A stretch of DNA of 64,000 nt from the NCBI GenBank assembly GCA_000226015.1, contig JH152687.1:149115-213114 (forward strand). The letters are read 5' to 3'. The notes below the pieces were generated by a model. That model was not told where the DNA came from and searched no databases. It saw only the letters and a program-made list of their open reading frames with translations. The position numbers were made by a program, and so were the translations under genes. Positions 11,176 to 21,762 of this stretch are shown here, in pieces. The stretch is from Mnemiopsis leidyi. Its lineage: Eukaryota > Ctenophora > Tentaculata > Lobata > Bolinopsidae. Each line of letters begins with the position of its first letter. The first letter of the stretch is position 1.

Positions 11176-14100
11176 CTAGAAAAATGATGACATCTTCACA
11201 GGTTTTCGCACAGCGTTAGAAAAGCCTTCGTTAAATTTGTAAAAAGTTCTCAACTTCTGAACATATGCCTCTTTCTTTCTTGCAAAGGCGTCTTTGTTGG
11301 ACACAACTTTCGACAAGAAGTTAACTGGAGTTGGCTCCTTCGTAAAATCAATCTTTGGTACTTTGGTCGATTCTTCCTTTGGGACATTTTGCGGCTTGGA
11401 AGGTTCAACACCGCCAGCTCCAATTCTTTTCAGATCGACCTAAAATTTTCATGATTTTTTAGAAACTTCTAGAAACGAGAAAATTTATAGCAAATCATAG
11501 AAAATGTATTATTAAATGCAATGAACTTATAACCAAATGAAGACAAAAAGTACACCTATTCACCAGCTAATTTCTCAATCTTCTTAATTTACTTTCTTTT
11601 CATGCTCTTTTTTTCAGTTCCATTTTTTTTAATCCTAACCTACCCAAGCCTATTTCTCTACTTTTGACCCTACTATCTAGTCTAACCAAGCCCACTTTTG
11701 TCCCGACTGCCCCTCATTCTGACCTCTCTAGCGAGCATCTGCTTGACAGAGTATGGAAGCTGTTTGACCTCTTGGACCCCACTGAACCGAGTTAGAGAGT
11801 AGAGATCAGGCTCTAGTACGTACTGACTGAGACCCTCAGTGGAACGGTGCTGCACAAATTGTAGATCGTAACAAGTCATCAGGGTTAGCAGGTCCTCCTT
11901 GGACTGTTTCTCTTTCTCTGAGTAGAGCTGAAACAATGAAACATGATGGAGCAAGATGTATTGGATTTCGAAAAAGAATTATTTGCTCATTCATTGTTTT
12001 GTAGAGTTCTTTAACATGATGGAGCAGGATGTATTGGATTCCGAAAAGGAAATTATTTGCTCATTCATTGTTTCGTAGAGTTCTTTAACCAATAAATAAT
12101 AAGGTACAAAGTTCTCAAATTTTCAGCATCTTTTTACTTTTTAGCGGTAAAAGACATTTTTGAGTAGTACCTGAATATTAACAGGTCTGAATATAGGACA
12201 AATGAGTCGAGTAAGATACGACGAAAGCTCCGTAGTTAAAGACTGACAAGACAATCCTAAACGGGCTTGAACTAGGGACTCTCTCTTTATCATGTCCACC
12301 ATGTCTTCCACCTCCTGAGGCGACGGTTTGTTAGGAAAGATAACAGAATGAATCCCTTGCACTTTAGTCTTAAACTATTGGAGCCTGTAAAAGAGTAAAG
12401 ACACGTGAAAATGGACACAGCAGACAGCTGTTTGCAGTGCTCGATTCCTCAAAACGGACTAAAAACTTTCTAGTTTGCAGCTTGGACTGATAAACTTTAG
12501 AAACTGTTTTGACACGCAACGACCAAGTGCTTTATTAACAATAAACATTAAACACGGGTATAAAAGAATATAACCCCTTCTAGAGAAACCTGCTGTTTCT
12601 GTCGCAGTTCCCGTTGTTTAGCTGGGATAGTGATCTTGGGAGGGTGAACTTGGGCGAACTGGAGGTTAAACGCTACCGGCACATACATCAGGTAGGTGTA
12701 GAGCTCGAATGAAGTCGTACTTCGTATTGCTCTGTCTGTAAATATCATATATTGAAGATTAATGTTCACTTTAATAGGAATTCAAACGAACGTCGACAAC
12801 TCAATATTGATTAAAAACTCTTCCCCAAGAATGCTGGCGCCTATTATAAGTTGACTTTGATCTGACAACCTACCGACACTATCGTAGAAAGTAAACCAAT
12901 CCAAAGATTCAGTAAGTTTGTTGAAGTTAGCTTCCCGTATCTTAAGGAGGAGGAGATTCTCGTGGATACCATCAACTTGTTTATCCAGCTCACCTGTGCC
13001 TCCAACCAAGGACATCAACTCTGACAAACTGGAGATGATAATTGCAATGTATTTTTAGTGAGACTATTACTGATGAGACCGTTACGGGGACATCAGATCG
13101 GAAGCTCATTTTACACCAATACAACGCAGAAGATTGTAAAATCGAGGAAGCAATTACCGTTTTTGATCGTGTCGCTGCGTATCTGTGAGACGTTGAAGAG
13201 CGTTTCCCTTTGTTTTAGGCTGGGTGAATATTACACTCCAGAACTTAAAAAGACTCTGCTGCTTGTCCTTCATCCCTACATCCATTCCTTTTAGTTTCAC
13301 CATGCTTAGCGGCTCCTTGTTGGCTTTAAGGAACTGCAGTGTGTTGAGGGAAGATCTGTAGAACAGAGTTTGATGAGAATAAGGTAAAACTTCTGTCATT
13401 TCTTAATGATCAATCAGTAAGTAACAACTACGACTATTTCTTGGGCTTGTAATTAAATACCGTAAAGTCAAGTATCTTTTCATCACTAGCCCCGAAAAAC
13501 ATAATAATATATAAATATAATATCAATTTCTTTAAAAATACTCGATCACTTATGCGCGGATCACAGCTGTGATGCAGCATTAAGTACGATTTGTAAGAAC
13601 CAAGAATGTCCAAAAATTATATTGAGAATCCCTTGACATGTCGACATGGTGAATTTATAAGATGCTAATTTCACATAACTGTATCTTAATATTTTAACTT
13701 GTGGCCTTATAGATTGCAACCTGACCTGATATCGTTGTCAGTTTTCTCACAGAGAAATAAGAGAGAAGCCATGTCAGCTGTTAGTTGTTCCACTGTACAG
13801 ATAGTTTTCAGTCGGGTCGCCAGTCTGGCACTTTGGGTTGGTGGTACCGTGATAACAGTAGCTACCTTCCGTAAGTCTCTCAGAGCGATCCCCCAGGGAT
13901 CGTTACAGATGCAGATGATGGGGCGTCTCAGGCGGCGCTCTTTCTTTTTCTTCTTGTCTCCTTCGGAGATTTTGGAGAACTTTGTCCCAGCAGTCAGTAC
14001 TTTAACTAGAACCTGCAACAAGTTAAACAGGTTCTCCGTCAAACTCAAATAACTAGATAAGTACTGTTATCTTGATCTAGATATTCTCTTCACTGTCAAA

Positions 14101-17100
14101 TTTAAATCATGTGTAATATTAACAGAAGAGCTGTTAAATAGCAGTTAAAGTATAAATACTTGCAATATAGTATTACGAATAACCTGGATAGCGGCAGCAC
14201 CAGCCCCGTCAATCTCGTCAATTATCAAGCAGTTAGGTTTGTTGTCCTTGTTCAGTACCCCCGTCATTCGAACCGAGTTCTCTATAGCTTCTCCAAACTG
14301 GGCTGCGGAGCTGAAAGTTGTGAGAGACTTGTTTACAACATGCTCTACCTCATTACTCAGCGCGGCAGTTAGAATTTGACAACTCAAGCTGTAAAGGCTG
14401 AACCGCAATCGGCAATACTCGATTATATCCAATAAACTATTTCCGTTTTTCCTTTACCGATCATCGCTAGCGTTCATCTCCACTACGTTGTAGCCAGCAT
14501 GTTTAGCTGCGATGTGTGCCAGGGTTGTCTTACCAAGTCCTGGGGGTCCTGCTACTAATATTGCCTGGGGTGAGTGGTTGAGTTATCAGTGGAATGTTTT
14601 AATGGGGAGTTATTATTTCAATTGTTCTACGACTTCTTCAGTCATATCAAGATCATGATGTTGCATGAAATTGAAGGAATCGTCATATCTTTCTTATCTG
14701 TTATATGTGATATATTTTCCAGGAGTAAGGTAGCCGGCTTAAGTTAGCCGGTTTAAAATCGCTATGCTGAGAAAACTTAAAATCTGAGATTCTTATAATT
14801 TTCCTGTTTCCTTGCGACATTTTGACGACAGTTTTTCAGATTGTTAACTATAAGGCGAATTTGACGCCATAAGGCCCGCGATAGTTTCCAATAGGCAGGA
14901 AGATTTGGTTCATACTGCAGACCGTACATTATCATTTGTAATATTCTGAGGTGGGTGATAAGATAGAATCTAGATACGGCTGATCGTATTTCATTCTGCA
15001 TGGAGGAATGGTGATGGAGTAGATCTTAATGCTCACCAAGCGCAAGTTTAAACTACCATCTGAAACTGGCGGAATGTAGTAGTATTATAATAATCGTACT
15101 TGTTAAGGTGCCCAAAGAAAAATTGCCTGTTGAAAATCTTATGGCGTAAGGCGTAAAAATTGTTTGCTCACAAGTCAGAAGACTCCAGATGCATCATGCA
15201 AATTTAAAACCAAACTTAAAACTTTGATCATCGCGAATTAAACGACTCTTCTTCTAAAATTGTAGATTATTTTATCGATCTGGTGTTGTGAATGGATGGT
15301 GAAGAAAATGGAGTTAGCCTAATCTAAAAGTGAAGAAGGAGACATTCTTATTTGAAGAATATTCAGCCGGTAAACTCAGGCGGTAAAAACTCTTTCAGGG
15401 AAACCTGGCCCCATATTCCTCCAGAGGGAAACTTACAACCGGAAAACATGTCACAGAACAAGCAGACAGGTCCCTTCTTTCTTGCACACAAAGCTCAGAC
15501 CGCGAGAGGTGCATTGTAAAAATAAAATAGTAGGATAACAAGTGCAGGACGAAGAACGAAAAGTACTGTGTCAGAATCAAAAACGAATAATGATAACTCG
15601 CCTTTTTGAAAGGGAAGCCTCTCTCATCGTAGTCAGGCTCCTGGAACCGCTGGTACCGTAACCAATCTTCCTGACTCTGCCACTTCGGTTTCTCCACTGG
15701 AGCTTTGTCTCTCATCTTGGTCCCGAACACTACCCCGTCCCAGAGTTTAAGCCAGTGTAGGACTGAACGGTTAACTCCGTCGTCACTCAACAGATCTACG
15801 TACTTTGTTGGCCTGGTGAGTCAGGGGTTGTGTCAGTGTAGGTTGGAAATACCAACTTAGTTCTTACTCAGTTCTTGTCGACCAAGGATGTTGGGATATT
15901 TATTATTTCATAAAATGCACGATATTTATCATTTCATAATAGGCACAAAAATATTATTGTGCCTTTTATAAAATAATAAATAAAGAAAAGAGATGCGGGT
16001 GGGGAGGAATTAATGTTGAAGAAGGTTGAAGAGAGGAGGAGGGAAGACGGATTTATGGGCTGGAATGAGTTGGAAAATGAGGAGGACAAGAAGAAATCTA
16101 ACATGTAGTCGTCGACCCAGAGCTCTGATTTCTGGAACTCTTCCGGATTACGAGGATCCCCTTTCGAATCACCTGATCCGGCAGCTGGCACGACATGTGA
16201 TCTGATCCGGGATATTGCAGCTTCTACCTCCGCTTTCTTCTCCCGATAGTCCCGCATCACCTGAGTTTTTGTGTTACTGTTCAACTTGAACTCAGGTATC
16301 ACTCAGAAGTTTGCGTAAAATATCCAGGTTAGTAGATTGAAATTAAACGGGTTCAAACCTTGTTTTTTTGTTGAAAAGACCGTTTTTGGAGCCCTATTAA
16401 AAGCAGATGTGCAATTTTACTCGAAACTAGGTAACAGTTCTTACATTTGACTGATTAATTGCGATTTGAGGGGTTAACCGTCGTTTGGCGATATTAACCA
16501 CGTTTTGGGGCACAATACCTTAACCCTTTATTTGCCTGACAAACCTGCGACTTGAGATACTGGAAGGGCTGAGCTAAGAAGCTATTTGAAGTGTTATCCA
16601 CGGTGACTTTCTCAATATAAGGCTTCACTTTGAGATAAACCCGCTGTGTATCAGTGTTTATTCGGATAAAATCTCCATCGGGAACTCTGGTGTAGACCTG
16701 ACACACAATCATGTAAGTAAATTTTGGTCTTATTTTCAACCATGTAAGTAAATTTTTGTCTTATTTTAAATTAAGACTAAATATGCCAGAAGAAAATAGG
16801 CCCATCAGCACAATGGAAATGACTAGAAACATTCTGATATTCTGAAACATAAATTCAAACTATTAATGCACCTTTTCGCTTTCTCGATCAGTTTTGGAAC
16901 GTTTGCCCAAATCCTGCTCTCCAACTATCTCGAGATCTTCACCAAACAAACCCTCCCCACTCGACGTTCTCTTATGAGATGCAGCACCCTGATTGCCAAC
17001 AGATTTCTTATCAAAACTGTTTCGTATCTGCAGGGGAGCTGGAGAAGAAAGTGAGGAGGATTTCATGAAACTAAACTCGATTGTTGGATCAGGCGTATCG

Positions 17101-17502
17101 GCTGTGTTTACAGGTGCAGTCCGGTCGAGTCTCAGAGAATCAGTCAGGGATTGCAGCTGACTCTCTATGGGATCTGGGTTGGGGGCTTGGTTTTCTTTGT
17201 TCTTGGCTAACATCGCCTCCTCCTCCATGGCTCGTTTTAACATTTCATCAGAAACCCTTTGGAAAATTTTAAAGTGGGAATGAGTTAAGTAAAAATGAAA
17301 ACAGTGAATTTTCAATAAAAGTAGAGCCTATGGAGATTGAGCAAATATGGAGAAGCTCACTCTAATTCTTATCTTACATATAGCCTGGTGTTTCTACGTC
17401 CTCTTTTCCCTGAAAATGTCCCATCGCTTCCATGGCTTCCATCTCATCAGCAAACTGAGTCTCAACCTCGTCATAGAAATCCCGGGGATCATAATCGTCC
17501 AT
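11176..17502 (-). CDS. CHTF18: CHTF18, large subunit of the alternative (CTF18) clamp loader
   Basis: AAA+ ATPase that with RFC2-5 loads PCNA and supports sister-chromatid cohesion in the nucleus. Exons, all joined by phase except the start of exon 13: 17378-17502 (MDDYDPRDFYDEVETQF), 16872-17256, 16525-16697, 16103-16276, 15602-15812 (VDLLSDDGVNR, HWLKLWDGVVFG), 14458-14564 (Walker A, GPPGLGKTTLAHIAAKHAG), 14184-14310 (Walker B, CLIIDEIDGAG), 13726-14012 (PIICICND, sensor 1; ALCEKTDND-type segment), 13158-13355, 12874-13028, 12590-12735, 12171 to about 12350, 11724-11927 and 11176-11439 (ends with NEGFSNAVR, the conserved C-terminal signature). The ATPase motifs are complete, so the gene looks functional. 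The exon ending at 15602 uses a GC donor (AAG then GCGAGT). The start of the 12171 exon is uncertain. Its 5' half has been copied upstream (18.4-21.0 kb). Confidence 0.93.
11937..12089. repeat. Two-copy direct repeat of about 74 bp in a CHTF18 intron
   Basis: A block beginning ACATGATGGAGCAAGATGTA and ending GTAGAGTTCTTTAAC occurs twice in a row with about five mismatches, in the intron just upstream (in transcript sense) of exon 11724-11927. Confidence 0.85.
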
Positions 17503-18410
17503 AATTCAGAGAGCTAAAAGAGATAACGCTTGAACTATAAGTGAGCATGGGGAGCTAGTGTTAAGAGAAGGGTATTTTGGGAGGGATCACTAATCTATAA
17601 GATCACGTGATAGTATTGCTTAATATTGATTGGTGATACCAATCAATATTATTATATCAATATCTTATCATTTTACTATTAACCCGATTGAAAAGTTTTC
17701 GTGAATCAATTTTTAAAAGTATGTAACAAGTAACCATTTCATACTTGTCTAATTTGTATAACATTGAACTGTAAGTGTATGTTACAAATTATTTAAAATC
17801 TTGTAAAAATCTTGTAAAAATCTTGTACCTGACTATTGATTGATCAATCACTGTCACATGATACGAAACATTTTTGACCCCTCCCCAAAAATACCTTTCA
17901 GTTTCTCAATTCATCATGAAGTTAAGCTACTGGTGTTGTCGACAACACGCTTTTCCGCATCTTCAAGGATGATCGCGTCTTTAAAAACCAGGCTTCATTA
18001 ATTTTACCTGTCCTACGTTTATGAACTTGTGTAATTGTTAACTAATTTCAGCCTTGAAATTTTACTGTCCTGGACGAGAAAAATAACCCAAATCCAATTG
18101 AATTGTAAAGATTTCATGTCATACATTAACTGGACTTCGAAATACAACAATAAACATTTGAATTAATTTCGTTTTTATATTTTCATAGTTTTATATCCAG
18201 TAGTAGACTCAGCAAGAATATTGAAATGGTTACGAGGATCCTCAGAAGCAATTCCGGATTGAAGTTATTAAGTCAATTGTCTGAAATTTACTGGTCTCTC
18301 ATCCATTGAACTATTTCTCGAGTATCAAGTAAGTATCTAGTGAAAATGGGGCGTATTCGAAACTTTGAACCGAATAGTTAAAGAATAATGTTGTAACAGA
18401 TTGGAATTCT
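17503..18410. other. Intergenic, CHTF18 upstream region
   Basis: AT-rich sequence between the CHTF18 start codon and the duplicated CHTF18 fragment. It contains ATCAATATT-type short inverted repeats near 17615-17660 and a triplicated ATCTTGTAAA near 17797-17825. The bases just 5' of the ATG (AGCTAAAAGAGATAACG) recur upstream of the duplicated first exon near 20970. No gene seen. Confidence 0.5.
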
Positions 18411-18414
18411 ACCG

Positions 18415-20980
18415 ATAAAATCTAATGATCCGACAGCTGGCACAAATCTTCCTGACTCTGCCACTTTGGTTTCTGGTTTCTCAACTGGAGCTTTGTTTCT
18501 CATCTTGGTCCCGAACACTACCCCGTCCCAGAGTTTCAGCCAGTGTAGGACTGAACGGTTAACTCCGTCGTCACTCAACAGATCTACGTACTTTGTCGGC
18601 CTGGTGAGTCAGGGGTTGTGTGGGTTTGGATTACTTTAGATTTAACTTTCACAAGATATGCAAAAATCATATGAATAGAACACAATTTTAATTATAACAT
18701 TTTGCATGATAAGGGGCATTTTCAAATGATCATCTAGAATTCGTGCTAAAGTATTAAGTTTCGGATAAGTCAAGTATAAAGTTAAGAGCCCACTCAAACA
18801 GCCAACCACTGGTTTAATTATAATTCAGTTGTTCATTAATGAAACTACATCATTGTGTTAAGCTAAAAATATTGAGATTAAAATCACTTGATGTTAAAAT
18901 AACAATACATACATTGTAAAAATAAAATTTACAATTCAACATAAAACTCAGATATAAGATTAAAATTGCATTAGGTAAAATAACTATTTAATTTATTTGA
19001 ATTATGACCATCAAACAATTGCGTCGGTCATTAGGGTTTCGGTAGATTATCACAAACTTAATTATTTTATTTTAATTTTAAGCTCTATTTAAAATTAAAA
19101 CAGTAAAAACTAATGAGTAATAAAAGTGGTAGCAAACAATTGTAAATTAGACAATTAGAAATATCAAAACTGAAAATCAATAACTTATACTAAATGAACG
19201 GGCAGATGAAATTTCAAACAACGATTCACAGGCGAATATCAGCAAAAGTGACAAAGTTTTGAATTCTAATCGTAATACAGTCCACATTCCTTAGAACAGA
19301 GAACATACACCATCAATACGATTCTACCATTGTTATCTCGAGAAAACCAAGGCCAATTGTTCACACGCCGGTAGTTGAACCACTCCAGTTTTGGACAATT
19401 GCGAGCAAGGCTGGTGGTCAGGCCATCAATTTTGCTGTCCAGGTGAAAGAGACATCGCGGATTGCTGCTGCTAGAGAGGATATTCATTTCCACTAAATTA
19501 GGACATTCTATTTCAATAGTACCAATTTGTCCTTCGGGGTACCATGAAGATGATGTTAAAACCAACCTCTCCAAAGTTTCTGATCGTACAAATAGAAAGT
19601 GAAGATCTCCCCAAATTCCGTATTGGGAAGACCAAACGTTGGAATTTCCATGAAAATTTACAAGTTTAAGATAAGTGATTGCGGTTTTTTCCAACAAACT
19701 CTCCAATAACATCGACAAACAACATGTGTCAGTCCCAGAACCAGCCGCTTTCTCGTTATGGTAGAAAAATCCTGTCGGACTTCTTAAAGTTACTTCTCTC
19801 AGATGGGGAGCATTATTTGAGAGCGCTTCCAGGGCTCTCAGTGAACTTTCACACTTAAAAATTGTGAAGTCAACAGATTGAATGTATACTGAATTCGAGA
19901 AAACACACTCAGATATTTCTGCATACCAAGGACAAATACTCATAAAGGTGCGATAGCGCGAGCTATCTGCCCGAAAGTCATGTTTTAACCCGAGAGCACT
20001 TGCCTCAACGTGTTTGAGGGAAACAGCTTTCAGTTTGGAAAAATTCAAGCGTTTAACTATTTCTAGACTTCGTTCTCTGCTAGTCTTGAACGGGTGGTCC
20101 CTTACATCAAAGTCTACTTTCAGCGATAAAACATATCGGTCTTCCAGGACGAAATTCTGATATTCATTTAAACATCTTGGAAGTTCCACTTTTTTACGCA
20201 GGAAGTATTGATCAATGAGCTGTTGGTAGTCCTTACTTAAGAGTGACATACGAAGAATATCATCCAATGACAAATATCGGCTTATTATCAGCAGTTTTAT
20301 CTCCAGCGGTAAACCAAGAAAATTGAAATTGTAACAAGGATCTTCAGGGTCTATTCTTATCAGTCGGCTGGAAGAGAATCGCCTCCATTTGCTTGGTCGC
20401 TCACAATCCATTCTATAGAACAAGAAAAAGTTTTAGTCAAAAGGAAATGTAAGTAGGTGATTATTACTTTAACAGTTTAACTCTCTATCCTGTACCACCT
20501 GAACAAAAATTCAAGCCCAGAGTGTTTCCTAGATGGTGCAGCGTCAGGAGGATAATATATTTATAGAATAAAACTCACGTTTAAAATTCGTCGACCCAGA
20601 GCTCTGATTCCTTCTATTCTTAAACTCCTCCGAACTACAACTATCTACCCCAAAATCACCTGATCGGACAGCTGGCATGGCACAGCATGTGATCTTATCC
20701 GGGATATAGCAGCTTTATTCTCCCGATAGTCTCTCAACACCTGTGTTTTTTGTGTTAAACTGTACTCGACCGTGAATAAATCTTGTAAAAGGAAGGGTTT
20801 CTAAATTCAAGAGTTCAGTGCGCCTGTGAAGATTAAACAAAGATTTAAAGAAAGTTAACGTAATTTTCTACTTACTGACATGACAGTCAGCAATTTCGTC
20901 ATTTATTTCCTCCCTCTGAACTATGTCATAGAGATTTCGGGGATCGTAGTCAGTCATCCGTTTTTCGGAGATCGGAAAGC
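18415..20980 (-). pseudogene. Rearranged partial duplicate of the 5' half of CHTF18
   Basis: Pieces match CHTF18 in the same orientation. 20875-20957 copies exon 1 (MTDYDPRNLYDIVQRE versus MDDYDPRDFYDEVETQF) with part of its 5' flank. 20587-20755 copies exon 4 but with stops and small indels. 18440-18612 copies most of exon 5 (SDDGVNRSVLHWLKLWDG kept, acceptor kept) and is fused directly to a short exon 4 scrap (about 18422-18441). Exons 2 and 3 are not visible. The coding frame is broken, so I call it a pseudogene. An intronless F-box gene sits between the exon 4-like and exon 5-like pieces. The duplication is local and probably fairly recent, because exon 5 is nearly identical. Confidence 0.85.
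19266..20423 (-). CDS. Intronless F-box protein, 385 residues
   Basis: Probably a substrate adaptor of an SCF (SKP1-cullin-F-box) ubiquitin ligase. An F-box motif lies near residues 36-72 (LPLEIKLLIISRYLSLDDIL, then MSLLSKDYQQLID). The rest has repeated short leucine-rich strands (SSLRALEALSNNAPHLREVT, ITYLKLVNF, ETLERLVLT, CPNLVEMNI, CPKLEWFNY) typical of FBXL-type solenoids, though too irregular to count repeats. One uninterrupted frame from ATG to TAA in an intron-rich neighbourhood suggests a retrocopy or a young lineage-specific gene. It lies inside the CHTF18 duplicate. Target unknown. The first of two near-N-terminal ATGs (M1, M5) was used; M5 (MDCERPSKW) is equally possible. Confidence 0.75.
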   Translation of the reverse strand: MFYRMDCERPSKWRRFSSSRLIRIDPEDPCYNFNFLGLPLEIKLLIISRYLSLDDILRMSLLSKDYQQLIDQYFLRKKVELPRCLNEYQNFVLEDRYVLSLKVDFDVRDHPFKTSRERSLEIVKRLNFSKLKAVSLKHVEASALGLKHDFRADSSRYRTFMSICPWYAEISECVFSNSVYIQSVDFTIFKCESSLRALEALSNNAPHLREVTLRSPTGFFYHNEKAAGSGTDTCCLSMLLESLLEKTAITYLKLVNFHGNSNVWSSQYGIWGDLHFLFVRSETLERLVLTSSSWYPEGQIGTIEIECPNLVEMNILSSSSNPRCLFHLDSKIDGLTTSLARNCPKLEWFNYRRVNNWPWFSRDNNGRIVLMVYVLCSKECGLYYD

Positions 20981-21762
20981 TAACAGAGATAAAGTTTTGA
21001 CGAGCGGATCACTTGAATACTTGATCATTTCACTAAATCTACAGTAAAAATGTTAAAGTTAGATGATATCATATGCTTGAGGATATGAAAAGTAAATAAA
21101 TTTGTCATTTTAAAGTGAAATAGCTTATTAGGTGACCGTGAAAGAAATCCCTAAAGTTGATGAAATTAAAGCTAATCGGAAGCAATCAATATTATCAAAC
21201 TTCATGATATCAAATTCATAATAATACGATGTTAAAGGGAAGTAAGCATATAATTCAGTAATTCACACAGCTGATATTGAGTTAACTCGGAAGATATAAA
21301 CTGTTATCACTCTCCGTCCAGATGAAAAATAAAAATTAACTAAACTTTTTGCTTATTAAGGCAAGAAAAAGCGACAAATAGATTCAGCGGTCCAAAGTAG
21401 ATAGCACAAAACGGTAGTACACTTGAAATCTACAAACTCAGTCGATACAACACAAAGTACTGAATTAAGAACAGCTTGAATTTCATATATGTTTAACTCA
21501 AAACCCCACACAGCAGTCCAATATGATACAGACCACAAAAATTTTCTCTCAAAGTTCCACTTCAAACTTAAACAATTTACCTCGCTCACGAAGCCAGAAG
21601 TCAAAATTTGCAACTGCTTGTCAATAGAATTCACCTACACAAATAGTACACCAACCGTCCAATCAGTACTGAAATCAAAAACCAAAATTCCACTAAGATA
21701 ATTTCCACAAATTCTACCAAGCACCAGCCAACTACCCTCCCTCATGAACCTCCCACCTAATT

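Noticed and set aside
13699-14052. 117-codon plus-strand frame
   Set aside because: Antisense shadow of the CHTF18 exon carrying PIICICND.
15395-15540. C-terminal extension of the CHTF18 exon 5 frame
   Set aside because: The frame continues past the GC donor only by chance; joining to 14564 restores the conserved Walker A region.
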